From the NCBI GenBank assembly GCA_903813345.2, contig CAIIXF020000004.1:8143525-8207524 (forward strand): a DNA stretch of 64,000 nt, written 5' to 3'. Below, one piece after another: positions 1 to 10,811 of the stretch. The stretch comes from Owenia fusiformis (lineage: Eukaryota; Annelida; Polychaeta; Sabellida; Oweniidae). The notes beneath the pieces were generated by a model. It searched no databases, was not told the DNA's origin, and was given only the letters and a program-made list of their open reading frames with translations. Both the position numbers and the translations under genes were made by a program. Position 1 is the stretch's first letter, and each line of letters begins with the position of its first letter.

Positions 1-523
1 TTTTGTTTCAAGCATTTCGGCCTTTATGCCGCTGTTTCAAGCATTTCGCCTGCCAGTGTATTAACACCCCTTAAGTCAATTGATCAAATATTGTTGGAAT
101 ATTGGAATCAAGTCTGAAGGTAGTCTCGATTATTATGTTTAAATGCAAGGTTTTGAAAATCTGGGGCAATTAATTGTATTGCAAGAGAAAAATTGACCAA
201 TTTAAAAGTTAAAAGACAAAACCAATCAGACAAATGATTTTTTGAAATGTGGTTTACTAAGTGAACTATGATATACTAGCATGAACCATATATGAAAAAT
301 GGTGACCATTTTGAAATGAGAGGCGATATTGAAGTCCTTCTCAAGCACAGGTCCTATTACTCATAAAACTAACGTCTATAAAATTTAAACCAAATCTGTC
401 AACCAATATTTCAGTTATTGCCCTTACAAAAAACCAAACATATGGACAGCTTCTGTACAATCGCTATCATGAACTTTTTTGAGTGGGATAATTAGAATTT
501 TGCACCAACCTGAGTTTACTCAA
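1..523. other. AT-rich non-coding DNA
   Basis: I see no coding exon, RNA gene or clear repeat here. It lies downstream of the decayed exon at 524-570. Confidence 0.5.
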
Positions 524-932
524 CTTGGGAGATTAGAACCACGCTTCTTGAATACCACCGTAGCAGTAGCATGAAATCAAAAGCATACAACATGAAATCA
601 CAGAGAACATTGTAAGGGGAATTAGAAATAAAGTCTTTAATCTTAGTTCCAAATATATAAATATTTTCGAAACAAATGCGTGATATATACACATATTTTG
701 TACCAAATGCGTGACATAAACGGCAATCGCGTGCAACGACCGAACGGAATGCGTTCACTTTTTTTCGCCGTTCGGTATTTTACCATGTCGGCATTTCACA
801 AAAAATGATTTTTAAAAGTATCAACAAAATGCGTGATTTGCATGATATTTGATCATACACGCTAAATTGATGCGTGATTTCTATTTTTCCAGCAAATGCG
901 TGACAATCACGCCTAATGCGTGGGGTTGACAG
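524..932 (-). pseudogene. Decayed paralogue of the first exon and upstream region of the 23 kb gene
   Basis: Read on the minus strand, 524-570 matches the start exon of the gene at 23080-23192: both read A-T-A-(K/T)-(M/V)-V-F-K-K-x-G-S. Here the acceptor AG before the exon has become AT, the start ATG is GTG, and the frame stops soon after at L-P-S. Homology continues upstream of the exon: 700-780 resembles 23280-23370, and 886-932 resembles 23958-24008, both beginning ttttccagcaaa and holding 'gcgtgacaa'-type words. The order and orientation match the 23-24 kb locus, so this is one arm of a segmental duplication, not a chance match. I infer that it makes no functional protein. Confidence 0.65.
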
Positions 933-954
933 TAGTCTATATCCAATAGACTGA

Positions 955-1286
955 ATTTCCTGAGAATTCAGTCTATTGATCATTATGTCCCTCCTTTCCT
1001 GCACACAATTATCAATTTTAGGAAACTTCACTTCCAAAAAATAAGCATTATAACAATTCAATTAAGTAATAAGGTACAATTAAATGCTATAAAAAGTAAC
1101 AAAGCATATTGTCAAATGGAAATAAAGCTAGGGGAAGTAACAAATATGCAAATTAATTTACCCAATCGGCCATTTTGAATGGCACTTCCTGTGTAAACAA
1201 ATAATTTTCAATCCCAAATTTTAACATATGTGGGCTATAGTCTGAATATTTTCATTCCAAATTTCAAAAAAATTTCAGACTAGAGG
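955..1286 (+). repeat. Segmental duplicate of 26517-26868
   Basis: About 330 bases match 26517-26868 in the same orientation with only scattered substitutions. The 26.5 kb copy has about 24 extra bases after 'gtccctcct'. It is collinear with the decayed exon at 524-932, so both belong to one duplication. The homology ends abruptly at 1286, where a transposon-like terminus begins. No coding exon is evident. Confidence 0.85.
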
Positions 1287-1517
1287 CTGAGACTAACATA
1301 AGCTTTTATTTCTTTCTTATTATTTATTATTTATTATTCTTCCAAAGCATTTTTCTCCTACTTCCAACTATCTACTATATGCTCCTACTAGGAAGCTGGG
1401 TTGAACTTGGAGGTCTTTTTTGACTTGCTTCAAATTGAAATTGACTTTTATTTAACTCTACTAATAGAGAGTAAGGCATCATCAATCATAATGAATAAAA
1501 ATAGTACAATGTATTAC

Positions 1518-4439
1518 CTTTGACTCGGCCCAGCATCTTGAGTCTCTTTCTTCCGCTTGTAGCTATGATGATCTCTCTTCTGCACAATAAGGCTATTCTT
1601 CTTCCTCCTCTTCTTCTTAGGTTTCTCCACATCCATCCTTGTACAATTAGCTGGGTTTTCATCATCAATGAAGGGTTGTATTTCGGGCAAATTGGTCTCT
1701 TTGGCAGCAACTTCATTCTCTGGGGTGTCTATGAACTCCCTACAATATAAGTAGAAATATGTACAGTACATGTATGTAATACAATATGAAGCATGAATAA
1801 TAGATCTACATCAAAATATGATTTTGTATAAGAATAGGAACCTAAGTTACATATCATGGTAACAATGTGAAAAGACCAATGGCATATATGTACATGTGAT
1901 TTGTTTGTTTAACTCTACCAATAGAATGAAAGGCATCATCATGAATAAAAGTAGTACAATGCATTACCTTTGACTCGGCCCAGCATCTTGAGTCTCTTTC
2001 TTCCGCTTGTAGCTATGATGATCTCTCTTCTGCACAATAAGGCTATTCTTCTTCCTCCTCTTCTTCTTAGGTTTCTCCACATCCATCCTTGTACAATTAG
2101 CTGGGTTTTCATCATCAATGAAGGGTTGTATTTCGGGCAAATTGGTCTCTTTGGCAGCAACTTCATTCTCTGGGGTGTCTATGAACTCCCTACAATATAA
2201 GTAGAAATATGTACAGTACATGTATGTAATACAATATGAAGCATGAATAATAGATCTACATCAAAATATGATTTTGTATAAGAATAGGAACCTAAGTTAC
2301 ATATCATGGTAACAATGTGAAAAGACCAATGGCATATATGTACATGTGATTTGTTTGTTTAACTCTACCAATAGAATGAAAGGCATCATCATGAATAAAA
2401 GTAGTACAATGCATTACCTTTGACTCGGCCCAGCATCTTGAGTCTCTTTCTTCCGCTTGTAGCTATGATGATCTCTCTTCTGCACAATAAGGCTATTCTT
2501 CTTCCTCCTCTTCTTCTTAGGTTTCTCCACATCCATCCTTGTACAATTAGCTGGGTTTTCATCATCAATGAAGGGTTGTATTTCGGGCAAATTGGTCTCT
2601 TTGGCAGCAACTTCATTCTCTGGGGTGTCTATGAACTCCCTACAATATAAGTAGAAATATGTACAGTACATGTATGTAATACAATATGAAGCATGAATAA
2701 TAGATCTACATCAAAATATGATTTTGTATAAGAATAGGAACCTAAGTTACATATCATGGTAACAATGTGAAAAGACCAATGGCATATATGTACATGTGAT
2801 TTGTTTGTTTAACTCTACCAATAGAATGAAAGGCATCATCATGAATAAAAATAGTACAATGCATTACCTTTGACTCGGCCCAGCATCTTGAGTCTCTTTC
2901 TTCCGCTTGTAGCTATGATGATCTCTCTTCTGCACAATAAGGCTATTCTTCTTCCTCCTCTTCTTCTTAGGTTTCTCCACATCCATCCTTGTACAATTAG
3001 CTGGGTTTTCATCATCAATGAAGGGTTGTATTTCGGGCAAATTGGTCTCTTTGGCAGCAACTTCATTCTCTGGGGTGTCTATGAACTCCCTACAATATAA
3101 GTAGAAATATGTACAGTACATGTATGTAATACAATATGAAGCATGAATAATAGATCTACATCAAAATATGATTTTGTATAAGAATAGGAACCTAAGTTAC
3201 ATATCATGGTAACAATGTGAAAAGACCAATGGCATATATGTACATGTGATTTGTTTGTTTAACTCTACCAATAGAATGAAAGGCATCATCATGAATAAAA
3301 GTAGTACAATGTATTACCTTTGACTCGGCCCAGCATCTTGAGTCTCTTTCTTCCGCTTGTAGCTATGATGATCTCTCTTCTGCACAATAAGGCTATTCTT
3401 CTTCCTCCTCTTCTTCTTAGGTTTCTCCACATCCATCCTTGTACAATTAGCTGGGTTTTCATCATCAATGAAGGGTTGTATTTCGGGCAAATTGGTCTCT
3501 TTGGCAGCAACTTCATTCTCTGGGGTGTCTATGAACTCCCTACAATATAAGTAGAAATATGTACAGTACATGTATGTAATACAATATGAAGCATGAATAA
3601 TAGATCTACATCAAAATATGATTTTGTATAAGAATAGGAACCTAAGTTACATATCATGGTAACAATGTGAAAAGACCAATGGCATATATGTACATGTGAT
3701 TTGTTTGTTTAACTCTACCAATAGAATGAAAGGCATCATCATGAATAAAAGTAGTACAATGCATTACCTTTGACTCGGCCCAGCATCTTGAGTCTCTTTC
3801 TTCCGCTTGTAGCTATGATGATCTCTCTTCTGCACAATAAGGCTATTCTTCTTCCTCCTCTTCTTCTTAGGTTTCTCCACATCCATCCTTGTACAATTAG
3901 CTGGGTTTTCATCATCAATGAAGGGTTGTATTTCGGGCAAATTGGTCTCTTTGGCAGCAACTTCATTCTCTGGGGTGTCTATGAACTCCCTACAATATAA
4001 GTAGAAATATGTACAGTACATGTATGTAATACAATATGAAGCATGAATAATAGATCTACATCAAAATATGATTTTGTATAAGAATAGGAACCTAAGTTAC
4101 ATATCATGGTAACAATGTGAAAAGACCAATGGCATATATGTACATGTGATTTGTTTGTTTAACTCTACCAATAGAATGAAAGGCATCATCATGAATAAAA
4201 ATAGTACAATGCATTACCTTTGACTCGGCCCAGCATCTTGAGTCTCTTTCTTCCGCTTGTAGCTATGATGATCTCTCTTCTGCACAATAAGGCTATTCTT
4301 CTTCCTCCTCTTCTTCTTAGGTTTCTCCACATCCATCCTTGTACAATTAGCTGGGTTTTCATCATCAATGAAGGGTTGTATTTCGGGCAAATTGGTCTCT
4401 TTGGCAGCAACTTCATTCTCTGGGGTGTCTATGAACTCC
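1518..4439 (-). CDS. Seven identical in-frame exons of a lysine-rich repeat protein (partial gene model)
   Basis: On the minus strand each 450-bp unit has an acceptor (acttatattgtag) and a donor (CAAAG|GTAATG) bounding a 222-bp exon: 4218-4439, 3768-3989, 3318-3539, 2868-3089, 2418-2639, 1968-2189 and 1518-1739. Every exon begins with one base and ends with two bases of a split codon (AG+G = Arg), so any number can be joined in frame. Seven copies would give 518 residues. Each 74-residue unit starts E-F-I-D-T-P-E-N-E, has an acidic, proline-containing first half, then a basic KPKKKRRKK cluster like a nuclear localisation signal, and ends T-Q-D-A-G-P-S-Q. I do not recognise the family. No clear terminal exon was found, so gene status is uncertain. 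The array lies inside the 1287-9976 element and could be a captured or amplified exon. Confidence 0.6.
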
Positions 4440-4667
4440 CTACAATATAAGTAGAAATATGTACAGTACATGTATGTAATACAATATGAAGCATGAATAA
4501 TAGATCTACATCAAAATATGATTTTGTATAAGAATAGGAACCTAAGTTACATATCATGGTAACAATGTGAAAAGACCAATGGCATATATGTACATGTGAT
4601 TTGTTTGTTTAACTCTACCAATAGAATGAAAGGCATCATCATGAATAAAAGTAGTACAATGCATTAC

Positions 4668-4797
4668 CTTTGACTCGGCCCAGCATCTTGAGTCTCTTTC
4701 TTCCGCTTGTAGCTATGATGATCTCTCTTCTGCACAATAAGGCTTTTCCTCTTCTTCCACTTCTTGGGTTTCTTCACATCCATAGTACTAACAAACT
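4668..4797 (-). CDS. Diverged 5'-most exon of the exon array, with a possible start codon
   Basis: This exon keeps the same donor and C-terminal part as the array units but has a shorter N-terminal half. It reads E-F-V-S-T, then M-D-V-K-K-P-K-K, then rejoins the unit at S-L-I-V-Q-K-R. The acceptor is ttttccag at 4798-4805. The in-frame ATG aligns with the M-D-V-E-K of the full units and could serve as the translation start. Using the acceptor leaves a different entry phase from the other exons, which fits a first coding exon or a decayed edge copy. Confidence 0.45.
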
Positions 4798-4859
4798 CTG
4801 GAAAATACAAATCAAAATATTAATGTTGGTTTGAAAAAACAAAATGGTATGTAAACCAT

Positions 4860-7812
4860 TTGACCATGATTTCAGTTGACTATGAAATTGAAAAGAGGAA
4901 ACCTATCATTCAAATGAATAGTTCTTAGTGATCTACATAGTTTACTCTTACGAGTGATGTATGAACCATATCAAGGGGATGTCTAGATCAATTTATTTAG
5001 ATCCTTAGTATAGAAAAATCTTCGGAGATTATCGCGACGCGAGGGGAAAGTTGGGCCAATACCATGATTTCAGCTGACTATGACAATTAAAAGAGGAAAC
5101 CTATCATTCAAATGAACAGATCTTCAAGATCTACAAAGTAGGCCCTTTTCAGTGATATATGAACCATATCAAGGGGATGTCTGGATCAATTTATATAGAT
5201 GATGAAACTTTTGAAAATCTATGGAGATGTATCGCGACATGAGGGGAAAGTTGGGCCAACACCATGATTTCAGCTGACAATGACAATTAAAAGAGGAAAC
5301 CTATCATTCAAATGAACAGATCTTCAAGATCTACAAAGTAGGCCCTTTTCAGTGATATATGAACCATATCAAGGGGATGTCTGGATCAATTTGTATAGAT
5401 GATGAAACTTTAGACAAATCTTCGGAGATTATCGCGATGCGGGGGAAAAGTTTGGCCAATAGCATGATTTCAGCTGACTATGACACTTAAAAGAGGAAAC
5501 CTATCATTCAAATGAATAGATCCTCGAGATCTACTAAGTAGGCTCTTTTCAGTGATATGTGAAAAGGGGATGTCTGGATCAATTTATATAGATGATGAAA
5601 CTTTAGAAAAATCTTCGGAAATTATCGCGACACGAGGGAAAATTTGGGCCAATACCATGATTTCAGCTGACTATGACACTTAAAAGAGGAAAACTATCAT
5701 TCAAATGAACAGTTCTTCGAGATCTACAAAGTAGGCCCTTTTCAGTGATATATGAACCATATCAAGGGGATGTCTGGATCAATTTATATAGATGATGAAA
5801 CTTTAGAAAATCTACGGAGATGTATCGCGACATGAGGGGAAAAGTTGGGCCAATACCATGATTTCAGCTGACTGTGACACTTAAAAGAGGAAAACTATCA
5901 TTCAAATGAACAGTTCTTCGAGATGATCTACAAAGTAGGCCCTTTTCAGTGATATATGAACCATATCAAGGGGATGTCTGGATCAATTTATATAGATGAT
6001 GAAACTTTAGAAAATCCAAGGAGATGTATCGCGACATGAGGGGAAAGTTGGGCCAACACCATGCTTTCAGCTGACAATGACAATTAAAAGAGGAAACCTA
6101 TCATTCAAATGAACAGATCTTCAAGATCTACAAAGTAGGCCCTTTTCAGTGATATATGAACCATACCAAGGGGATGTCTGGATCAATTTGTATAGATGAT
6201 GAAACTTTAGATAAATCTTCGGAGATTATCGCGATGCGGGGGAAAAGTTGGGCCAATACCATGATTTCAGCTGACTATGACACTTAAAAGAGGAAAACTA
6301 TCATTCAAATGAACAGTTCTCCGAGATCTACAAAGTAGGCCCTTTTCAGTGATATATGAACCATATCAAGGGGATGTCTGGATCAATTTATATAGATGAT
6401 GAAACTTTAGAAAATCTACGGAGATGTATCGCGACATGAGGGGAAAAGTTGGGCCAATACCATGATTTCAGCTGACTATGACACTTAAAAGAGGAAAACT
6501 ATCATTCAAATGAACAGTTCTTCGAGATCTACAAAGTAGGCCCTTTTCAGTGATATATGAACCATATCAAGGGGATGTCTGGATCAATTTATATAGATGA
6601 TGAAACTTTAGAAAATCTACGGAGATGTATCGCGACATGAGGGGAAAGTTGGGCCAACACCATGCTTTCAGCTGACAATGACAATTAAAAGAGGAAACCT
6701 ATCATTCAAATGAACAGATCTTCAAGATCTACAAAGTAGGCCCTTTTCAGTGATTTATGAACCATATCAAGGGGATGTCTGGATCAATTTGTATAGATGA
6801 TGAAACTTTAGATAAATCTTCGGAGATTACCGCGATGCGGGGGAAAAGTTTGGCCAATACCATGATTTCAGCTGACTATGACACTTAAAAGAGGAAAATT
6901 ATCATTCAAATAAATATCTTCGAGATCTACAAAGTAGGCCCTTTTCAGTGATATATGAACCATATCAAGGGGATGTCTCGATCAATTTGTATAGATGATG
7001 AAACTTAAGAAAATCTACGGAGATGTATTGCGACATGAGGGGAAAGTTGGGCCAACACCATGATTTCAGCTGACAATGACAATTAAAAGAGGAAACCTAT
7101 CATTCAAATGAACAGATCTTCAAGATCTACAAAGTAGGCCCTTTTCAGTGATATGTGAACCATATCAAGGGGATGTCTGGATCAATTTATATAGATGATG
7201 AAACTTTAGATTAATCATCGGAGATTATTGCGACGCGAAGGAAAAGTTGGGCCAATACCATGATTTCAGCTGACTATGACACTTAAAAGAGGAAACCTAT
7301 CATTCAAATGAACAGTTCTTCGAGATCTACAAAGTAGGCCCTTTTCAGTGATATATGAACCATATCAAGGGGATGTCTGGATCAATTTATATAGATGATG
7401 AAACTTTAGAAAAATCATCGGAGATTATTGCGACGCGAAGGAAAAGTTGGGCCAATACCATGATTTCAGCTGACTATGACACTTAAAAGAGGAAACCTAT
7501 CATTCAAATGAACAGTTCTTCGAGATCTACAAAGTAGGCCCTTTTCAGTGATATATGAACCATATCAAGGGGATGTCTGGATCAATTTATATAGATGATG
7601 AAACTTTTGAAAATCTACGGAGATGTATCGCGACATGAGGGGAAAGTTGGGCCAACACCATGATTTCAGCTGACAATGACAATTAAAAGAGGAAACCTAT
7701 CATTCAAATGAATAGATCTTCGAGATCTACTAAGTAGGCTCTTTTTAGTGATATGTGAACCATATCAAGGGGATGTCCGGATCAATTTATATAGATGATG
7801 AAACTTTTGAGA
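4860..7812. repeat. Satellite array of about 200-bp monomers (about 14-15 copies)
   Basis: The landmark 'accatgatttcagctgac' (with variants) recurs at intervals of about 195-203 bases from about 5060 to 7660. Other landmarks in each monomer are 'gaaccatatcaaggggatgtc', an 'atcgcga' core and 'gaggaaacctatcattcaa'. At least two monomer types exist, one with 'cttcggagattatcgcga' and one with 'ctacggagatgtatcgcga'. Two successive trimers from about 5856 and 6459 repeat the same order of types, a 603-bp higher-order unit. The monomer is homologous along its whole length to the array at 42880-44660. Confidence 0.95.
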
Positions 7813-9381
7813 AATTTCTTTTTGGGTCAGAAATATCTGAAGAAAAATGAATGAAAAAAGTTAACAAAAAAAGTAAGAAGTAAAGCACCAGAGCATTTTG
7901 CTCATTGAATAGTTTTTATAGTCTAATATGTATATAATTTTGTCATAATTTTGTACTTTTATTTTACATCACTGTAAATATAAATTGTATCTCCATTTTA
8001 TTATGGGCAATAAAGATATACAATACAATACAATACCAGTCATTTATACATATTCATACATGAAATAATCAATATTGATTTATGTACAAGGAACCTTACT
8101 TTTAACACTAAACGGTAAAATCCACTTATTATCAAAGGCTAGAGTACCGACAATTGTCGGTACTGGAGACTTTGCTGTGTTGACATGCTAGAGGACTGAC
8201 AAATGAGAGCACTTTACCCCTTAGTAGGATCTAATAGAGAACTGACCAAAAGTCTGTGGGTCTGCTAAATACTGTAAAACATGCTAAATTTTCAAGCATG
8301 GTGATTTTCGCCTTTATTTGCCTGAATGTAAAATCGCGAATTTAAAACTGTGTCTTTTCCTGAGTAATGTGGATGAATTAATGGAACAAATGAAGAATAA
8401 AAACTACTAAGAAAAATCTGTATTCTAATTGTGTTTTGTTTATTTTATTCAAGCGTTAGGCCTATAGAGTATAGACTACGCAATTATAAAACAAACGTGA
8501 AGAAAAACTTAAAAGTCGTATTTGAATACATTTGTTTGTTTCAACACTACATGCTGGTTATAAACAATAAAACATGTACAATATAAAGTTAGTTGAAAGA
8601 GCGTCTGTCGTTTAAAATACCATCATCAGGGGAATAGCCAGCTTCCAGTCACGTACGCGTGCGATCGCCAAAAATCGCCTTTCAGTCGGGAGGGGGGGGG
8701 GGGGGGGGGGGACGTGACATACAGGTAAGCAACCCAACCAAAACAAACTTTTTTATTACAAAAATTGATGCAACTTCCTTCAAAAACCCGGGCTTCAAAC
8801 GTGAGCGAGAAGCTGCAAATTAAACACATTTGAAAGGTCTTTTCTTTATTGGATCTATTGTTATTGGTTATGGGGTTCAGTCGCATCCCCCTGGCTACAC
8901 TTATGGATGATAAAACCAGTCATCAAAGCAACGAGCAGTCTCACGACCCGACCCTACATGTACATATCAACAATCAACAGGCGACTTAATATCTCAACAA
9001 CTCATGACAAGAAAGTTTGTAAGTTTAATTAACCCTTTTATGGGTTTTATTTTCAAAAAATAACATGTGGCAATCATGACTGGATAATTAGCAGGAAATA
9101 ACCCTAATTGACATAAGCTTATAACCAACTAGAAAAATAATCTCATAACAATGTTGCAATCAATTTTTTCCAAACAGGTTTCATTTCTTATCACAGTTCG
9201 GTGCAGTTTTATTAGAGACAATTCATTTTGTAAACAGAATGTATTTAATATTACTATCCGTGTATTGTGGTTATAATTCGCAAAAACATCAGGAAATTAT
9301 GAATTACTAAGCCAGCCAGTCTTTGAGGGTAAGCCAGATCATTGTAGCATCAATGGCTCAAAATATCTATTTAGCTACTAC
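7813..9381. other. Non-coding right part of the 8.7 kb element
   Basis: No coding exon is supported. It includes a short AATAAA-rich stretch near 8000, a G-homopolymer of more than 20 bases at about 8690-8711, and the first of four copies of a palindrome described separately. Confidence 0.5.
8144..8163. repeat. 20-bp perfect palindrome, first of four related copies
   Basis: GTACCGACAATTGTCGGTAC is a perfect palindrome. Its 14-16 bp core CCGACAATTGTCGG recurs at 9507-9522, 9557-9570 and 9605-9620, always inside the same transposon-like element. Perfect dyad symmetry with repeated use suggests a protein-binding site or a small mobile or structural unit. This is inference. Confidence 0.85.
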
Positions 9382-9976
9382 CTGAGACTAACATAAAAGG
9401 GATTGGAAACTCTATACTGATATAAAAAGAAATAGAAAGAACAATTTCAAAACTGGGTCCGAAAAAGAAAGATGTATAATCTAGACACAGAAATACCCAC
9501 TTGCGTACCGACAATTGTCGGTTCTCTATCTGGATCTACTAGGTGACGATAGAGTGCCGACAATTGTCGGTACCCCAGCAAATACCCACTGTACAGTCTC
9601 CAGTACCGACAATTGTCGGTCCTGGAGCCACTTCGTTTAATAAAAATGTTGATTCCTTGGACTTCGCAATTTTTTGGCTTTCCTCATTTTTCAATCACTT
9701 TTTCTTGTAAGAGAACGGTGTTTCCGTAAGTATTTCCCTCTAAATTTTAACAAATATGCATTCATGATAACCATTTTATCGATTAAATACATAATGGGTA
9801 TTTACGTCATAATTGTGGAGAATTTGTGAAGAATGTAATTTATTTTCTCAACAATCCACGATGTCCGAAATCTCGAGGGGAAATCTCGCAATATCTCGTA
9901 TGGCGCGCCAAGTTTGAAAATTTTATATGGAGGTCAATGGGAGGCTGCCAATCCCTTTAGAGTATATTAGTCTCAG
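9382..9976. mobile_element. Internal copy of the TIR family's end, or short MITE-like derivative
   Basis: 9382 begins CTGAGACTAACATAAAAGGG and continues identically to the left end of the 39135-45277 element for about 35 bases. The region ends at the shared right end at 9976. As a 595-bp unit it would have both termini, but its flanks (CTACTAC and CTAGAGG) do not match as a 7-bp TSD. It is therefore better read as a nested or duplicated end inside the larger element. Confidence 0.5.
9507..9620. repeat. Cluster of three ACCGACAATTGTCGGT-type palindromes
   Basis: Copies lie at 9507-9522, 9557-9570 (16-mer with one end mismatch) and 9605-9620. Adjacent bases are also partly shared with the 8144 copy ('agagt' before it, 'ctggag' after it), so a slightly larger unit was copied. 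The cluster sits about 360 bases inside the right end of the 8.7 kb element, a position where transposons often have subterminal repeats. Confidence 0.8.
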
Positions 9977-9996
9977 CTAGAGGATATAGCTAGTCT

Positions 9997-10381
9997 CACG
10001 GACGTCAAGTACGTTTCTGGCGAAAGCTGGAGCATAGATTATTTAAGAGGACTGGAAACAAGATGGCAGTCTATTTCAAGTCATTTGCGATAATAAGTAC
10101 TAAAAGTACTTTGAACAGATCAGCTGCCATTTGCTTGGCTTAATCGTACCAGTCCACAAAAACAGTGAAATCATATTAAAGATACCAATTAAACTTTAAA
10201 ATTGAGGCAGATGCGATACAAAGAGACTCTATTAATACAGATATACAGGTTACAGTCACCAAGATGGGCTAATTTCAAACGAGATTCGGGAAATAAAAAG
10301 GTAGGTCATTCTGGTTTCCAGTCCTCTAAATAATCTAGATCTCTGCTCCGGCTTTCGCCAGAAACTTACTTGACGTCCGTG
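9997..10381. mobile_element. 385-bp MITE with long TIRs and 8-bp TSD
   Basis: The ends are CACGGACGTCAAGTA and its complement TACTTGACGTCCGTG (15/15). The inverted repeat continues for roughly 75 bases with a few changes (through GTTTCTGGCGAAAGC to the AGAGGACTGG motif). Perfect 8-bp direct repeats GCTAGTCT flank it (9989-9996 and 10382-10389). An 8-bp TSD and a terminus beginning CA are compatible with hAT or related superfamilies, but no transposase is present. It sits directly beyond the TSD of the 8.7 kb element. Confidence 0.9.
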
Positions 10382-10389
10382 GCTAGTCT

Positions 10390-10811
10390 AGGGTTGACAG
10401 GGCAGACAATATGAATATACTTTTCCATATACCCCTGTATTATTGCACAATGGTCTCCATATTTCTTATTTTTGTAGTCTTTCCCAAATGGCCAAGATAT
10501 CATGCCTAGTAGGACTAGTTGAAGTCTATATTTTTGTGGTTCTAGCCTTCTGACTGAGGAAATAAAACAGTGAAATGGGCTGTAAACAATACCAGATATT
10601 CTGGTCATATCTAGCTCCTAAATCATCATGTTTTTGTTATATTATGCACCTTCTCAATCAAGATTTTTGAGTTTACTGTGGAAGTATATAATGCGTCCAT
10701 GAATGTACTGCCTAGGATGAAGAAAATAGCTATTCTACCTAGTCTAATACTTACTTTTGATTTTCTAAGCTCCATCGACTTCCGTTCTCATATACACTGA
10801 ACGAAAGGTGT
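10390..10811. other. Unassigned non-coding DNA
   Basis: I see no supported gene or repeat here. A short minus-strand open frame across 10366-10608 overlaps the MITE end and has no recognisable features. Confidence 0.4.

Larger units (their letters stand above)
1440..4797. repeat. 450-bp tandem array, seven full units plus a diverged edge unit
   Basis: Seven successive units are spaced exactly 450 bp apart and differ at almost no positions. The recurrent differences are A/G in 'aaaa(a/g)tagtac' and C/T in 'g(c/t)attacc', and these are distributed as a mosaic between units. The left edge (about 1440-1500) and the right edge (4741-4797) are diverged, as expected when unequal crossing-over homogenises the interior. 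Each unit carries one exon on the minus strand with splice signals on both sides. Confidence 0.97.
1287..9976. mobile_element. 8.7 kb composite TIR element with 7-bp target duplication, carrying an exon array and a satellite
   Basis: The left end reads CTGAGACTAACATAA. The right end, reverse-complemented, begins CTGAGACTAATATAC, 13 of 15 identical. The flanks are perfect 7-bp direct repeats CTAGAGG (1280-1286 and 9977-9983). The paralogous copy at about 26850-26880 reads straight through (GACAAGAGGATATAG), giving the unoccupied site. The last 300 bases match the right end of the 39135-45277 element. Inside are the 450-bp exon array, the 200-bp satellite and a second left-end-like sequence at 9382. 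No transposase is recognisable, so the element looks non-autonomous. A 7-bp TSD is unusual: P and Dada elements can have it, but I cannot assign a superfamily. The left end shares only 15 bases with its relatives, so the element may be a recombined composite. Confidence 0.7.

Noticed and set aside
1520-4450. Repeated plus-strand open frames of 76 codons in each 450-bp unit
   Set aside because: They are antisense shadows of the minus-strand exon; the splice signals and basic repeat motif support the minus strand only.
1440-7812. CRISPR-like appearance of regularly spaced repeats
   Set aside because: The repeats are contiguous 450-bp and 200-bp tandem units with no unique spacers, in a eukaryotic context.
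8626-8886. Minus-strand open frame with a poly-proline run
   Set aside because: The proline run comes from a long G homopolymer; there is no splice or domain context.
9382-9976. Independent 595-bp MITE with its own insertion
   Set aside because: Its flanks do not form a 7-bp duplication, whereas the outer pair 1287/9976 does and has a matching empty site.
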